Source: Chromatiales bacterium
Lineage (GTDB): Bacteria; Pseudomonadota; Gammaproteobacteria; Chromatiales; Chromatiaceae
Assembly: GCA_024639625.1 (NCBI GenBank)
Contig: JAHEIA010000138.1
Location: 1-7,928, forward strand
Direction of reading: 5' to 3'
DNA: 7,928 bases
Every line of letters begins with the position of its first letter. Position 1 is the stretch's first letter. The notes under the pieces are model-generated. The model was not told the origin of the DNA. It saw only the letters and a list, made by a program, of their open reading frames with translations, and did not search any database. Positions 1 to 5,097 of this stretch are shown in pieces. Position numbers and translations under genes: made by a program.

Positions 1-1288
1 AGTTCTGGCCTGAACACTTGCCGGTCTTGACGTTGTAGTTACCGCAGGAAAGCGGGGCGCGCCAATCCGCGATCAGGTCCTTGGAACCCGGCAGGTAGTC
101 CGACCAGGCATCGCCGACCACCAGCCCCGGGGTCCGCGAAACGATCAAGAACTGACCGTCGTCCTGGATCTCACCGATCAAGACCGGCTTGGTGATGTGA
201 TGATTGGGCATCATCGCCGACAAACCACCGGAGAGGTTCGGCACCGCCACGCCGATGATCGCGTCACCGACGGCCGACGGATCCGTGCTTCCCGCCTTCT
301 TCACCGCCTCGACCCACATGTTGAAACCGATGTAGTGCGCTTCCATCGGATCGTTGGTCACCCGGTCTTCGTTCTTGATAAACGACTGCCAGGATTCGAT
401 GAAGCTATCGTTGGCCTCGCTTTCCACGCTCATGAAGTAGTTCCAGGCGGCGAGGTGTCCGACCAGCGGCTTGGTATCGATGCCGGAGAGTTCTTCTTCG
501 CCCACGGAGAACGCAACGACCGGTATGTCTTCGGCCGAGATTCCCTGGTTTCCGAGTTCCTTGTAGAACGGGACGTTGGCGTCACCATTGATGGTGGAGA
601 CCACGGCGGTCTTCTTGCCCGCGGAACCGAATTTCTTTATGTCGGAAACGATGGACTGCCAATCGGAGTGACCGAAAGGCGTGTAGTTGATCATGATGTC
701 AGTATCGGCAACGCCCTTGGAAGCGAGATAGGCTTCGAGGATCTTGTTGGTGGTCCGGGGATAGACATAGTCGGTCCCCGCGAGCACCCACCGCTCGACC
801 CCCTGCTCCATCAGATAATCGACCGCAGGTATCGCCTGCTGGTTCGGCGCCGCACCGGTGTAGAAGACGTTCTTCGACGATTCCTCGCCCTCGTACTGGA
901 CCGGGTAGAACAACAGGCTGTTCAGTTCCTCGAATACCGGCAATACCGACTTGCGCGAGACGGAGGTCCAGCAGCCAAATACCGCGTCCACCTTTTCCTG
1001 TTCGATCAGCTCACGCGATTTTTCCGCAAACAAGGGCCAGTTCGAGGCAGGATCGACAACCACGGCCTCCAGTTTCTTGCCGAGCAGGCCGCCCTTCTTG
1101 TTCTGCTCTTCGATGAGCATCAACATCGTGTCTTTCAAGGTGGTTTCGGAAATCGCCATAGTCCCTGAAAGCGAGTGCAATACTCCGACCTTGATGGTGT
1201 CAGCCGCCTGGGCGGCACCTGCGAAACCCAGCGCGCTGACTGCCGGAACAACAAGTGACAAGCGGCGAAGACGCTTAGCAATACTCAT
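1..1288 (-). CDS. urtA: Urea ABC transporter, periplasmic substrate-binding protein UrtA (3' end cut by window edge)
   Basis: This is the periplasmic receptor of the high-affinity urea ABC transporter (UrtABCDE), which delivers urea to the membrane permeases for use as nitrogen. The minus strand reads open from ATG at 1288 to the window edge, 429 codons without a stop; UrtA proteins are about this long, so only a few C-terminal residues are probably missing. Residues 1-28 are a signal peptide (KRLRR, hydrophobic core, cleavage after AQA). The rest is a type 5 periplasmic-binding fold. UrtA-type stretches are VGVLHSLSGTMAISE near 34-48, VFGCWTSVSRK at 103-113, LFYPVQYEGEES at 126-137, the NQQ at 149-151, DYVYPR at 173-178, and a C-terminal Cys pair in LSCGNYN/GKCSGQN. 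The start is supported by GGGAGA at 1297-1302, nine bases upstream. The related AmiC/FmdD amide-binding proteins are the alternative, but the motif set fits UrtA better. A sigma-54 promoter lies upstream; urtBCDE would lie left of the window. Confidence 0.95.
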   Translation of the reverse strand, partial: MSIAKRLRRLSLVVPAVSALGFAGAAQAADTIKVGVLHSLSGTMAISETTLKDTMLMLIEEQNKKGGLLGKKLEAVVVDPASNWPLFAEKSRELIEQEKVDAVFGCWTSVSRKSVLPVFEELNSLLFYPVQYEGEESSKNVFYTGAAPNQQAIPAVDYLMEQGVERWVLAGTDYVYPRTTNKILEAYLASKGVADTDIMINYTPFGHSDWQSIVSDIKKFGSAGKKTAVVSTINGDANVPFYKELGNQGISAEDIPVVAFSVGEEELSGIDTKPLVGHLAAWNYFMSVESEANDSFIESWQSFIKNEDRVTNDPMEAHYIGFNMWVEAVKKAGSTDPSAVGDAIIGVAVPNLSGGLSAMMPNHHITKPVLIGEIQDDGQFLIVSRTPGLVVGDAWSDYLPGSKDLIADWRAPLSCGNYNVKTGKCSGQN

Positions 1289-1296
1289 TCGTGGAT

Positions 1297-1302
1297 TCTC
1301 CC
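1297..1302 (-). promoter_or_regulatory. Ribosome binding site of urtA
   Basis: GGGAGA on the minus strand lies nine bases before the ATG at 1288. This is a good Shine-Dalgarno match and fixes the urtA start, which also gives a well-formed signal peptide. Confidence 0.7.
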
Positions 1303-1420
1303 ATAGCGATTGTTGGTCACTGGTGCCCGCCTCCTGGCGCCCCTGTTTGCGTCAATCGGAGGCGCGTTCGGCATCATCAGCGGCCCAAAAGGACCCGCCC
1401 AGCGGCAGGCTCCTCACCGG

Positions 1421-1438
1421 TTGCAGATGCCGTGCCAA
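1421..1438 (-). promoter_or_regulatory. Sigma-54 (RpoN) -24/-12 promoter for urtA
   Basis: The minus strand reads TTGGCACGGCATCTGCAA from 1438 to 1421. The sigma-54 consensus is YTGGCACG-N4-TTGCW; the -24 element matches fully, the -12 element has one change (CTGCA), and the invariant GG and GC dinucleotides are separated by exactly ten bases. The element points towards urtA and predicts transcription starting near 1411, giving a leader of about 120 bases. Urea transport operons are often under NtrC/RpoN control, so the location makes biological sense. The motif is read directly; its use is inferred. Confidence 0.75.
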
Positions 1439-1501
1439 TTCCGAACGCGATTGTTATTCATGGAGAAAGCGATGCGGCGCTAGAGTCGGGGAGCGGTGCG
1501 C

Positions 1502-1535
1502 GCACACTTCTGGGGCTGACGCACCAGGGCAGCGC
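1502..1535 (-). promoter_or_regulatory. Candidate NtrC-like enhancer sites upstream of the sigma-54 promoter
   Basis: NtrC sites in enteric bacteria have the form GCAC-N7-GTGC. Read on the minus strand, 1535-1521 is GCGC-N7-GTGC and 1516-1502 is GCCC-N7-GTGC, each with one mismatch in the eight key bases. Their centres fall about 117 and 98 bases upstream of the predicted start site, a typical enhancer distance. In GC-rich DNA such near-matches are not rare, so this is tentative. Confidence 0.3.
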
Positions 1536-1721
1536 CCCATGACGGGGCAAACTCGGATAGGGAGCAGATCGGCTTCACCATGGCCGCCGGCAGCGCCCAT
1601 TGCGCATCGCTCGGCAAAGTTCGCCAGCGGGCGGACCTACCGGCTGGATGCCACGGCAAACAGACGATCGTGGAAAACCGTCGCGAGGCGCTGAGCCGAT
1701 CGAGCGGGACGCGAGGCAGAT

Positions 1722-2156
1722 CTATAGTTGCGCCTGAACCCAGCGCAGGATAGCCGGACCACCCATGGCGCCGGCTTGGCGCGCGACCTCACGCCCGTCT
1801 TTGAACAACGCCAGCGTCGGAATGCTGCGAATCCCATGTTGCGCTCCGAGCGCTTGCTCTGACTCGGTATTCACCTTGCCCAGCCGGACCCGCGGCTCCA
1901 ACTCGCGCGCCGCCTGCTCGAAGGCCGGGGCCATCATCTTGCAGGGCCCGCACCAGGGCGCCCAGAAATCCACCAGCAGCGGGATGTCGCTGCGCGTGAC
2001 ATGTCTTTGAAAATTGGCGCCGGTCAGTTCGATCGGCTGCCCGGTGAACAAGCGCCGGTGGCACTTGCCGCAATTCCCGCCCTCGTTCAGGCGGGCCGCG
2101 GGTACGCGGTTTACCGCGTTGCAGAAAGGGCAGACGACGTGCAGTTTATCGCTCAT
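1722..2156 (-). CDS. trxC: Thioredoxin 2 (zinc-binding thioredoxin TrxC)
   Basis: This is a cytoplasmic thiol-disulfide reductase of the thioredoxin 2 type: it reduces target disulfides and is recycled by thioredoxin reductase. The 144-residue length matches the family. The N-terminal zinc ribbon shows two CxxC pairs, C9/C12 and C29/C32, the hallmark separating TrxC from TrxA. The thioredoxin fold follows from about residue 42, with active site WCGPC at 68-72, preceding VDFWAPW, and the cis-proline loop SIPT at 111-114. The start at 2156 (MSDKLHVVCPFC) is chosen because it gives the standard TrxC N-terminus and has AAGAG about ten bases upstream; an in-frame extension to 2216 adds a Cys/Pro-rich stretch not seen in the family. 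TrxC is commonly induced by oxidative stress, but no OxyR site was identified. It is divergent from the methyltransferase and separated by 433 bases from urtA, so probably its own transcription unit. Confidence 0.93.
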   Translation of the reverse strand: MSDKLHVVCPFCNAVNRVPAARLNEGGNCGKCHRRLFTGQPIELTGANFQRHVTRSDIPLLVDFWAPWCGPCKMMAPAFEQAARELEPRVRLGKVNTESEQALGAQHGIRSIPTLALFKDGREVARQAGAMGGPAILRWVQAQL

Positions 2157-2484
2157 GATTCTTTGCTCTTCAATCAACAAGGCCCTGACGGGCGGACAGC
2201 AGCAGCTTAGGCACATTCTACCGAACGCGGCGGCGGAATCGCATATCCGCTCACCATCCCGCGCGATACTGATCTACCAACCCAGGAGACAGCGCAAAAC
2301 CCAACCGCGTTCCCTCCTCTCGCCCGGTCCGCTCCGGTTGTCAGGGTACCCCCCGGGGCCCCCAAAATCTGTTCTTCGCCGTCGCCGTGCGGAACCCATC
2401 GAAGTATGAATTTTGCCCGCGATCCTGACCTCGCGCGGTATCATACTCGCAATCGAGCAATCCGGAGTTCGCGCTGAGCACACC
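2157..2484. other. Divergent intergenic region between trxC and the methyltransferase
   Basis: These 328 bases should contain promoters for both divergent genes. Apart from the weak -10 candidate for trxC, nothing is firmly identified. A block at 2344-2363 contains nested GC palindromes (GGGTACCC, CCCCGGGG, GGGGCCCC). Reading frames crossing the region have no recognisable protein content. Confidence 0.5.
2215..2220 (-). promoter_or_regulatory. Possible -10 element for trxC
   Basis: TAGAAT on the minus strand lies about 58 bases before the trxC start codon. It matches five of six bases of the sigma-70 -10 consensus. The -35 region at 17-18 bases spacing is poor, so the call is weak. Confidence 0.25.
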
Positions 2485-3210
2485 ATGACCGAGATGCAGA
2501 TCCGATACACCGGCAAACGTTTGCCTGTCAGCTCCGATATCGAGCAGATCGCCCGCTGCCTGCCACTACAGGGCACGCGACTGCTTGAACTCGGCTGCGG
2601 GAGCGCCTTGACCACCCGCCGCCTGGCGGAGACTTTCCCCATCGCCGAATTGATCGCCACCGAGGTAGACCGCACTCAGCACGAGAAGAACCTGCGCCTA
2701 ACCGACCTGCCGCGGGTGACCTTCCAATACGGCGGCGCGGAGGCCATTGACCAGCCCGACGCGTCGATCGACGCGGTGCTCATGCTCAAATCCCTGCATC
2801 ACGTTCCGGTCGAGCTCATGCCCCAGGCGCTGCGCGAGATCCACCGGGTGCTCAAGCCTGGCGGGCTCGCCTACCTCTCCGAACCCATATACGCCGGGGC
2901 CTTCAACGATATCCTGCGCCTGTTCAACGACGAGCAACGGGTGCGCGAGGCCGCCTTCGCCGCAATCAAGGAGGCGGTGGCGGGCGGCCGGTTCGACGTG
3001 GTGGAGCAGATATTCTTCGACGGCATCAGCCGCTTCCAGGGCTTCGAAGAATTCGAGGAACGCATCCTGCACGCAACCCATTCGGACTACCGACTGGGCG
3101 CGGACCTGCACGCCCAGGTCAGAGCGGCGTTCTTACGTCATCTCGACCCCGACGGAGTTGCCGAGTTCCGCAATCCGCACCGGGTGGATCTGCTGCGACG
3201 GACCGCGTGA
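2485..3210 (+). CDS. Class I SAM-dependent methyltransferase (Methyltransf_11/UbiE-like), substrate unknown
   Basis: The predicted protein is a soluble 241-residue methyltransferase transferring a methyl group from S-adenosylmethionine to an unidentified acceptor. The Rossmann-type fold is clear: motif I LLELGCGSA at 33-41 (SAM-binding glycine loop), an acidic residue after beta-2 in IATEVD at 57-62, motif II region IDAVLMLKSLHHV at 95-107, and motif III LKPGGLAYLSEP at 123-134. The part after about 135 is mostly helical and may form the acceptor site; it has no motif I recognise. The start ATG at 2485 is preceded by a weak TGAG six bases upstream; an in-frame ATG at 2494 is possible, and a TTG at 2413 would add 24 residues that do not look like the family. 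It is the only plus-strand gene and seems to be a single-gene unit. Quinone, lipid or small-molecule methylation are all possible. Confidence 0.85.
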   Translation: MTEMQIRYTGKRLPVSSDIEQIARCLPLQGTRLLELGCGSALTTRRLAETFPIAELIATEVDRTQHEKNLRLTDLPRVTFQYGGAEAIDQPDASIDAVLMLKSLHHVPVELMPQALREIHRVLKPGGLAYLSEPIYAGAFNDILRLFNDEQRVREAAFAAIKEAVAGGRFDVVEQIFFDGISRFQGFEEFEERILHATHSDYRLGADLHAQVRAAFLRHLDPDGVAEFRNPHRVDLLRRTA

Positions 3211-3302
3211 ACCCGGGAAATGGCGCCGAGGCACCTTCCGAGGTGAATCTTACGCGCCGTTCAGCGAACCCGGGTCGGGTCGTACCAAACCAAGAACGAT
3301 GT

Positions 3303-3323
3303 GGACCGCTGCACTGCAGGTCC
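3303..3323. other. Imperfect inverted repeat between convergent genes
   Basis: GGACC at 3303-3307 pairs with GGTCC at 3319-3323, with an inner TGC/GCA pair across a three-base loop and a two-base bulge. It lies between the convergent methyltransferase and hypothetical gene, where a bidirectional terminator is expected. No U-rich tract follows on either strand, so it is not called a rho-independent terminator. The remainder of 3211-3407 shows no gene. Confidence 0.3.
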
Positions 3324-3407
3324 AGGAGTCTTGTTCTCAAGGCTCATCCCGGCGACCTTCGGCTTCCTTTTTCGGCACGGATCTTCTCTCGCCGCTCCCA
3401 TCGATCG

Positions 3408-3782
3408 TCATTGCTGCTGCTTGAAAAGCACGAAAGCGCCGTACTGCCCCTCACAGGCTCCTGACAAGTACACGAAATCACCAACCAGGGTCTCGTTGTT
3501 GTAGGCAGGGAACATAAACGCGAATCCGGCGACGGAGCCGTCCGTGAAGTCCACCGTGGTTCTTGCCGACTGCCAGTTCGCGACCGCCGGCGAGGACACC
3601 GCCCCGCCCGTGCACCCGGTTGCAGTCAGGTTCGCTTCGCTGATGCCGACGAGTTGACCCCAGCCGGGGAAGTCAACCGTATCGAACTGCAGTTCGATGT
3701 TGCCACTGCCGGTACGATTCTGCCAGGTACCCGACCAGGTGCCGTCGAGCTTGGCCAGCAACGCCGTGTAGGTGAACGGCAT
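3408..3782 (-). CDS. Small beta-rich hypothetical protein, possibly lacking its signal peptide
   Basis: I do not recognise a named family. From ATG at 3782 the protein has 124 residues. It is dominated by alternating hydrophobic/polar stretches typical of beta strands and is rich in G, T, N and aromatics: LDGTWSGTWQNRTGSGNIELQF at about 12-33 resembles the first strands of small lipocalin-like or other beta-barrel secreted proteins, and the end (YLSGACEGQYGAFVLFK, 105-121) looks like a closing strand pair. Two cysteines, C57 and C110, could form a disulfide, which would suit an extracytoplasmic location. However there is no signal peptide at this start, and the in-frame sequence upstream (to 3962) is charged and not signal-like. 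The start codon has only a GGGGA one base before it, too close for a normal Shine-Dalgarno. Either the true start differs, or the 5' end was lost or rearranged. It lies downstream of nhaR on the same strand, 250 bases away. Confidence 0.6.
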   Translation of the reverse strand: MPFTYTALLAKLDGTWSGTWQNRTGSGNIELQFDTVDFPGWGQLVGISEANLTATGCTGGAVSSPAVANWQSARTTVDFTDGSVAGFAFMFPAYNNETLVGDFVYLSGACEGQYGAFVLFKQQQ

Positions 3783-4032
3783 GTCCCCGGTATCGGAAAG
3801 AACGAAATTCTGTTTGCTCTCCCGCCAAAGCAGACCACCGAATTGTGAATCGGCAAGGCTCGCCCCGACTCGGGGATGCGGCGGCCTCGAAAGGACTCCC
3901 TTACGTGGCCGCTCAAGGTGCCGATCGCTCAAACGGCAACCCGACCCATGCCCCGAAAGCACACGCCATGGTTCGACAAATGGAATTAACCCGACCGGTT
4001 TCCCTTACTCTATATCCATCTACCTGGGTGGG
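3783..4032. other. Intergenic stretch between the hypothetical gene and the LysR regulator gene
   Basis: No protein, terminator or clear sigma-70 promoter is recognised here. Part of it (to 3962) stays open in frame with the hypothetical gene, but the translation is Arg/Pro/Ser-rich and not convincing as protein. A GGGAG purine tract near 3824-3830 on the minus strand has no start codon at suitable spacing. Confidence 0.4.
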
Positions 4033-4938
4033 CTACGCGAACAATTCACTGCGCGCAGTCTGGGTAATCGCCGAAACGGCCGGGTGTTTGATGCGGCGTT
4101 CTACGGAGATTGCATAGAAGCGCTCCGTAATGTCATCGGTGCGTCCGATCAGCGCGACGCCGTATTTTTCGAGCACATCCTTCTCAACTGCACTGGGGGA
4201 AGTGAAGACCCCGGTCCCCCGCTCGCCGAAGGCCTTCATCAAAGCCCGGTCTTCGAATTCCGCCACCACCAGCGGATTGATGCCGCGGCCCGCGAACCAG
4301 TTCTCCAGATTGCGCCGCAAGCTGCTGCCGCTGCTCGGCATGAGCATGCGGGCACCGTCCAGGCTCGCAGGAAAGCCTGCCTGCAATACCTCGGCCTGGG
4401 TCGGTTTCGCGAAGAAACTAATACCGGACTCCCCAAGCACATGGTTGTAGGCGCGGATATTGAACGTTGGGTTCACCGGGCTGTCCGCCAACACGACGTC
4501 GAGCTTGTGGGCGGCGAGGTCCGCCAGCAAGTCCGCCAGGGGGGCCTCGTGGCAGATCAAGCGCACTGGGTCTGGTAAGTTCAACACGGGCTCCAGCACC
4601 CGGTAGGCGAGCAGCTTCGGCACCACCATAGCTACACCCACCGTTACGGTGAGGGCGGCGCCGGGCGTGCGTCCGGCAAGCACATCCTGCAACTCAAGCC
4701 CGATGCGGAACATCTCATCGGCGTAGGAAAAGACCAGGCGTCCGGTCTCCGTGAGCACAAGATTGCGACCTTCCCGCCGGAATAGCTTTCCGCCCACTTG
4801 CGACTCCAGCTCGCGCAGTTGTCCGCTGATCGTCTGCGGGGTCAGGTACAGGGCTTCCGCGGCCCGGGCGATGGAGCCATGGCTGGCCACCGACCAGAAG
4901 TAACGCAGGTGTTTCATGTTCAGCTGGAGATTGCGCAT
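4033..4938 (-). CDS. nhaR: LysR-family transcriptional regulator, NhaR-like
   Basis: A 301-residue DNA-binding regulator. The N-terminal winged helix-turn-helix spans about residues 8-67, with the recognition region AAEALYLTPQTISGQLRELE (26-45); an effector-binding domain follows from about 95. Compared from memory with E. coli NhaR, many stretches correspond: HLRYFWSV, AAEALYLTPQTISGQ, YADEMF, HKLDVVLADSPV, LGESGISFF, LENWFAGRGIN, AEFEDRALMKAFG and IKHPAVSAI. Length also matches (about 300). In E. coli NhaR activates nhaA in response to Na+. Here the gene sits 159 bases after an antiporter-type operon on the same strand, which supports a Na+/H+ stress role, although the target promoter cannot be seen in this window. 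The start at 4938 keeps the usual short segment before HLxYFW; an internal ATG at 4917 is the alternative. Upstream Shine-Dalgarno signals are weak for both. Family assignment is firm; orthology is likely but not proven. Confidence 0.88.
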   Translation of the reverse strand: MRNLQLNMKHLRYFWSVASHGSIARAAEALYLTPQTISGQLRELESQVGGKLFRREGRNLVLTETGRLVFSYADEMFRIGLELQDVLAGRTPGAALTVTVGVAMVVPKLLAYRVLEPVLNLPDPVRLICHEAPLADLLADLAAHKLDVVLADSPVNPTFNIRAYNHVLGESGISFFAKPTQAEVLQAGFPASLDGARMLMPSSGSSLRRNLENWFAGRGINPLVVAEFEDRALMKAFGERGTGVFTSPSAVEKDVLEKYGVALIGRTDDITERFYAISVERRIKHPAVSAITQTARSELFA

Positions 4939-5097
4939 ATCCGTTCAATCCGAAACAGTCGCTGTGTGCTCATTCTGCCCGTTCTGGCGAGGCGAGCGAA
5001 ACTGAGCCGCACGGAAATCCAAGTGGCTTGAAAAGACGATCGCAGCAAAGCTGCCTGAGCCCGGTAACAACCCGATCAGCCGCGGCGAAATCCGTCA
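4939..5097. other. Intergenic region between antiporter subunit gene and nhaR
   Basis: On the minus strand the antiporter gene ends with tandem stops TGATGA (5100-5095). A small hairpin GCAGC-TTT-GCTGC (5054-5042) follows, with TTTT at 5034-5031 about eight bases beyond the stem; this is a poor terminator at best. A CAGAAT about 40 bases before the nhaR start could be a -10 element but lacks a good -35. Whether nhaR is co-transcribed with the antiporter or has its own promoter is undecided. Confidence 0.4.

Larger units (their letters stand above)
1289..1721. other. Gene-free 433-base region between trxC and urtA
   Basis: No convincing gene is seen here; the reading frames that cross it give low-complexity Arg/Ser/Pro-rich translations typical of shadows in GC-rich DNA. 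It holds the urtA ribosome binding site, the sigma-54 promoter at 1421-1438 and the candidate activator sites at 1502-1535. A short AT-richer stretch (about 1449-1466) lies between promoter and candidate enhancers, where DNA bending would be useful, but no clear IHF consensus is present. An 8-base direct repeat, CGCGAGGC, occurs at 1682-1689 and 1710-1717; no meaning is assigned to it. No clear rho-independent terminator follows trxC. Confidence 0.6.

Noticed and set aside
197..1168. Long plus-strand open frame of 323 codons opposite urtA
   Set aside because: The minus strand encodes an unmistakable UrtA across the whole interval; the plus-strand translation is Arg/His/Asp-rich with no recognisable domain, a usual antisense shadow in GC-rich genes.
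951..1694. Plus-strand open frame of 247 codons crossing from urtA into the intergenic region
   Set aside because: It overlaps the urtA coding region and signal peptide antisense, has Ser/Arg/Ala-rich low-information sequence, and shows no ribosome binding site or family match I recognise.
2157..2216. N-terminal extension of trxC to 2216
   Set aside because: The added 20 residues are not found in TrxC proteins; the start at 2156 gives the standard length and zinc-ribbon N-terminus.
2413..2484. Earlier TTG start for the methyltransferase
   Set aside because: The extra residues are not methyltransferase-like and no ribosome binding site supports TTG at 2413. The same stretch was also tried as a promoter (TTGCCC to TATCAT), but the spacing of 20 bases is too long.
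3232..3245. CACCT-TCCG-AGGTG hairpin after the methyltransferase as a terminator
   Set aside because: It has a short five-pair stem and no T-run follows.
5031..5054. Rho-independent terminator after the antiporter gene
   Set aside because: The stem is only five base pairs and the TTTT run begins about eight bases after it, too far for a standard terminator.
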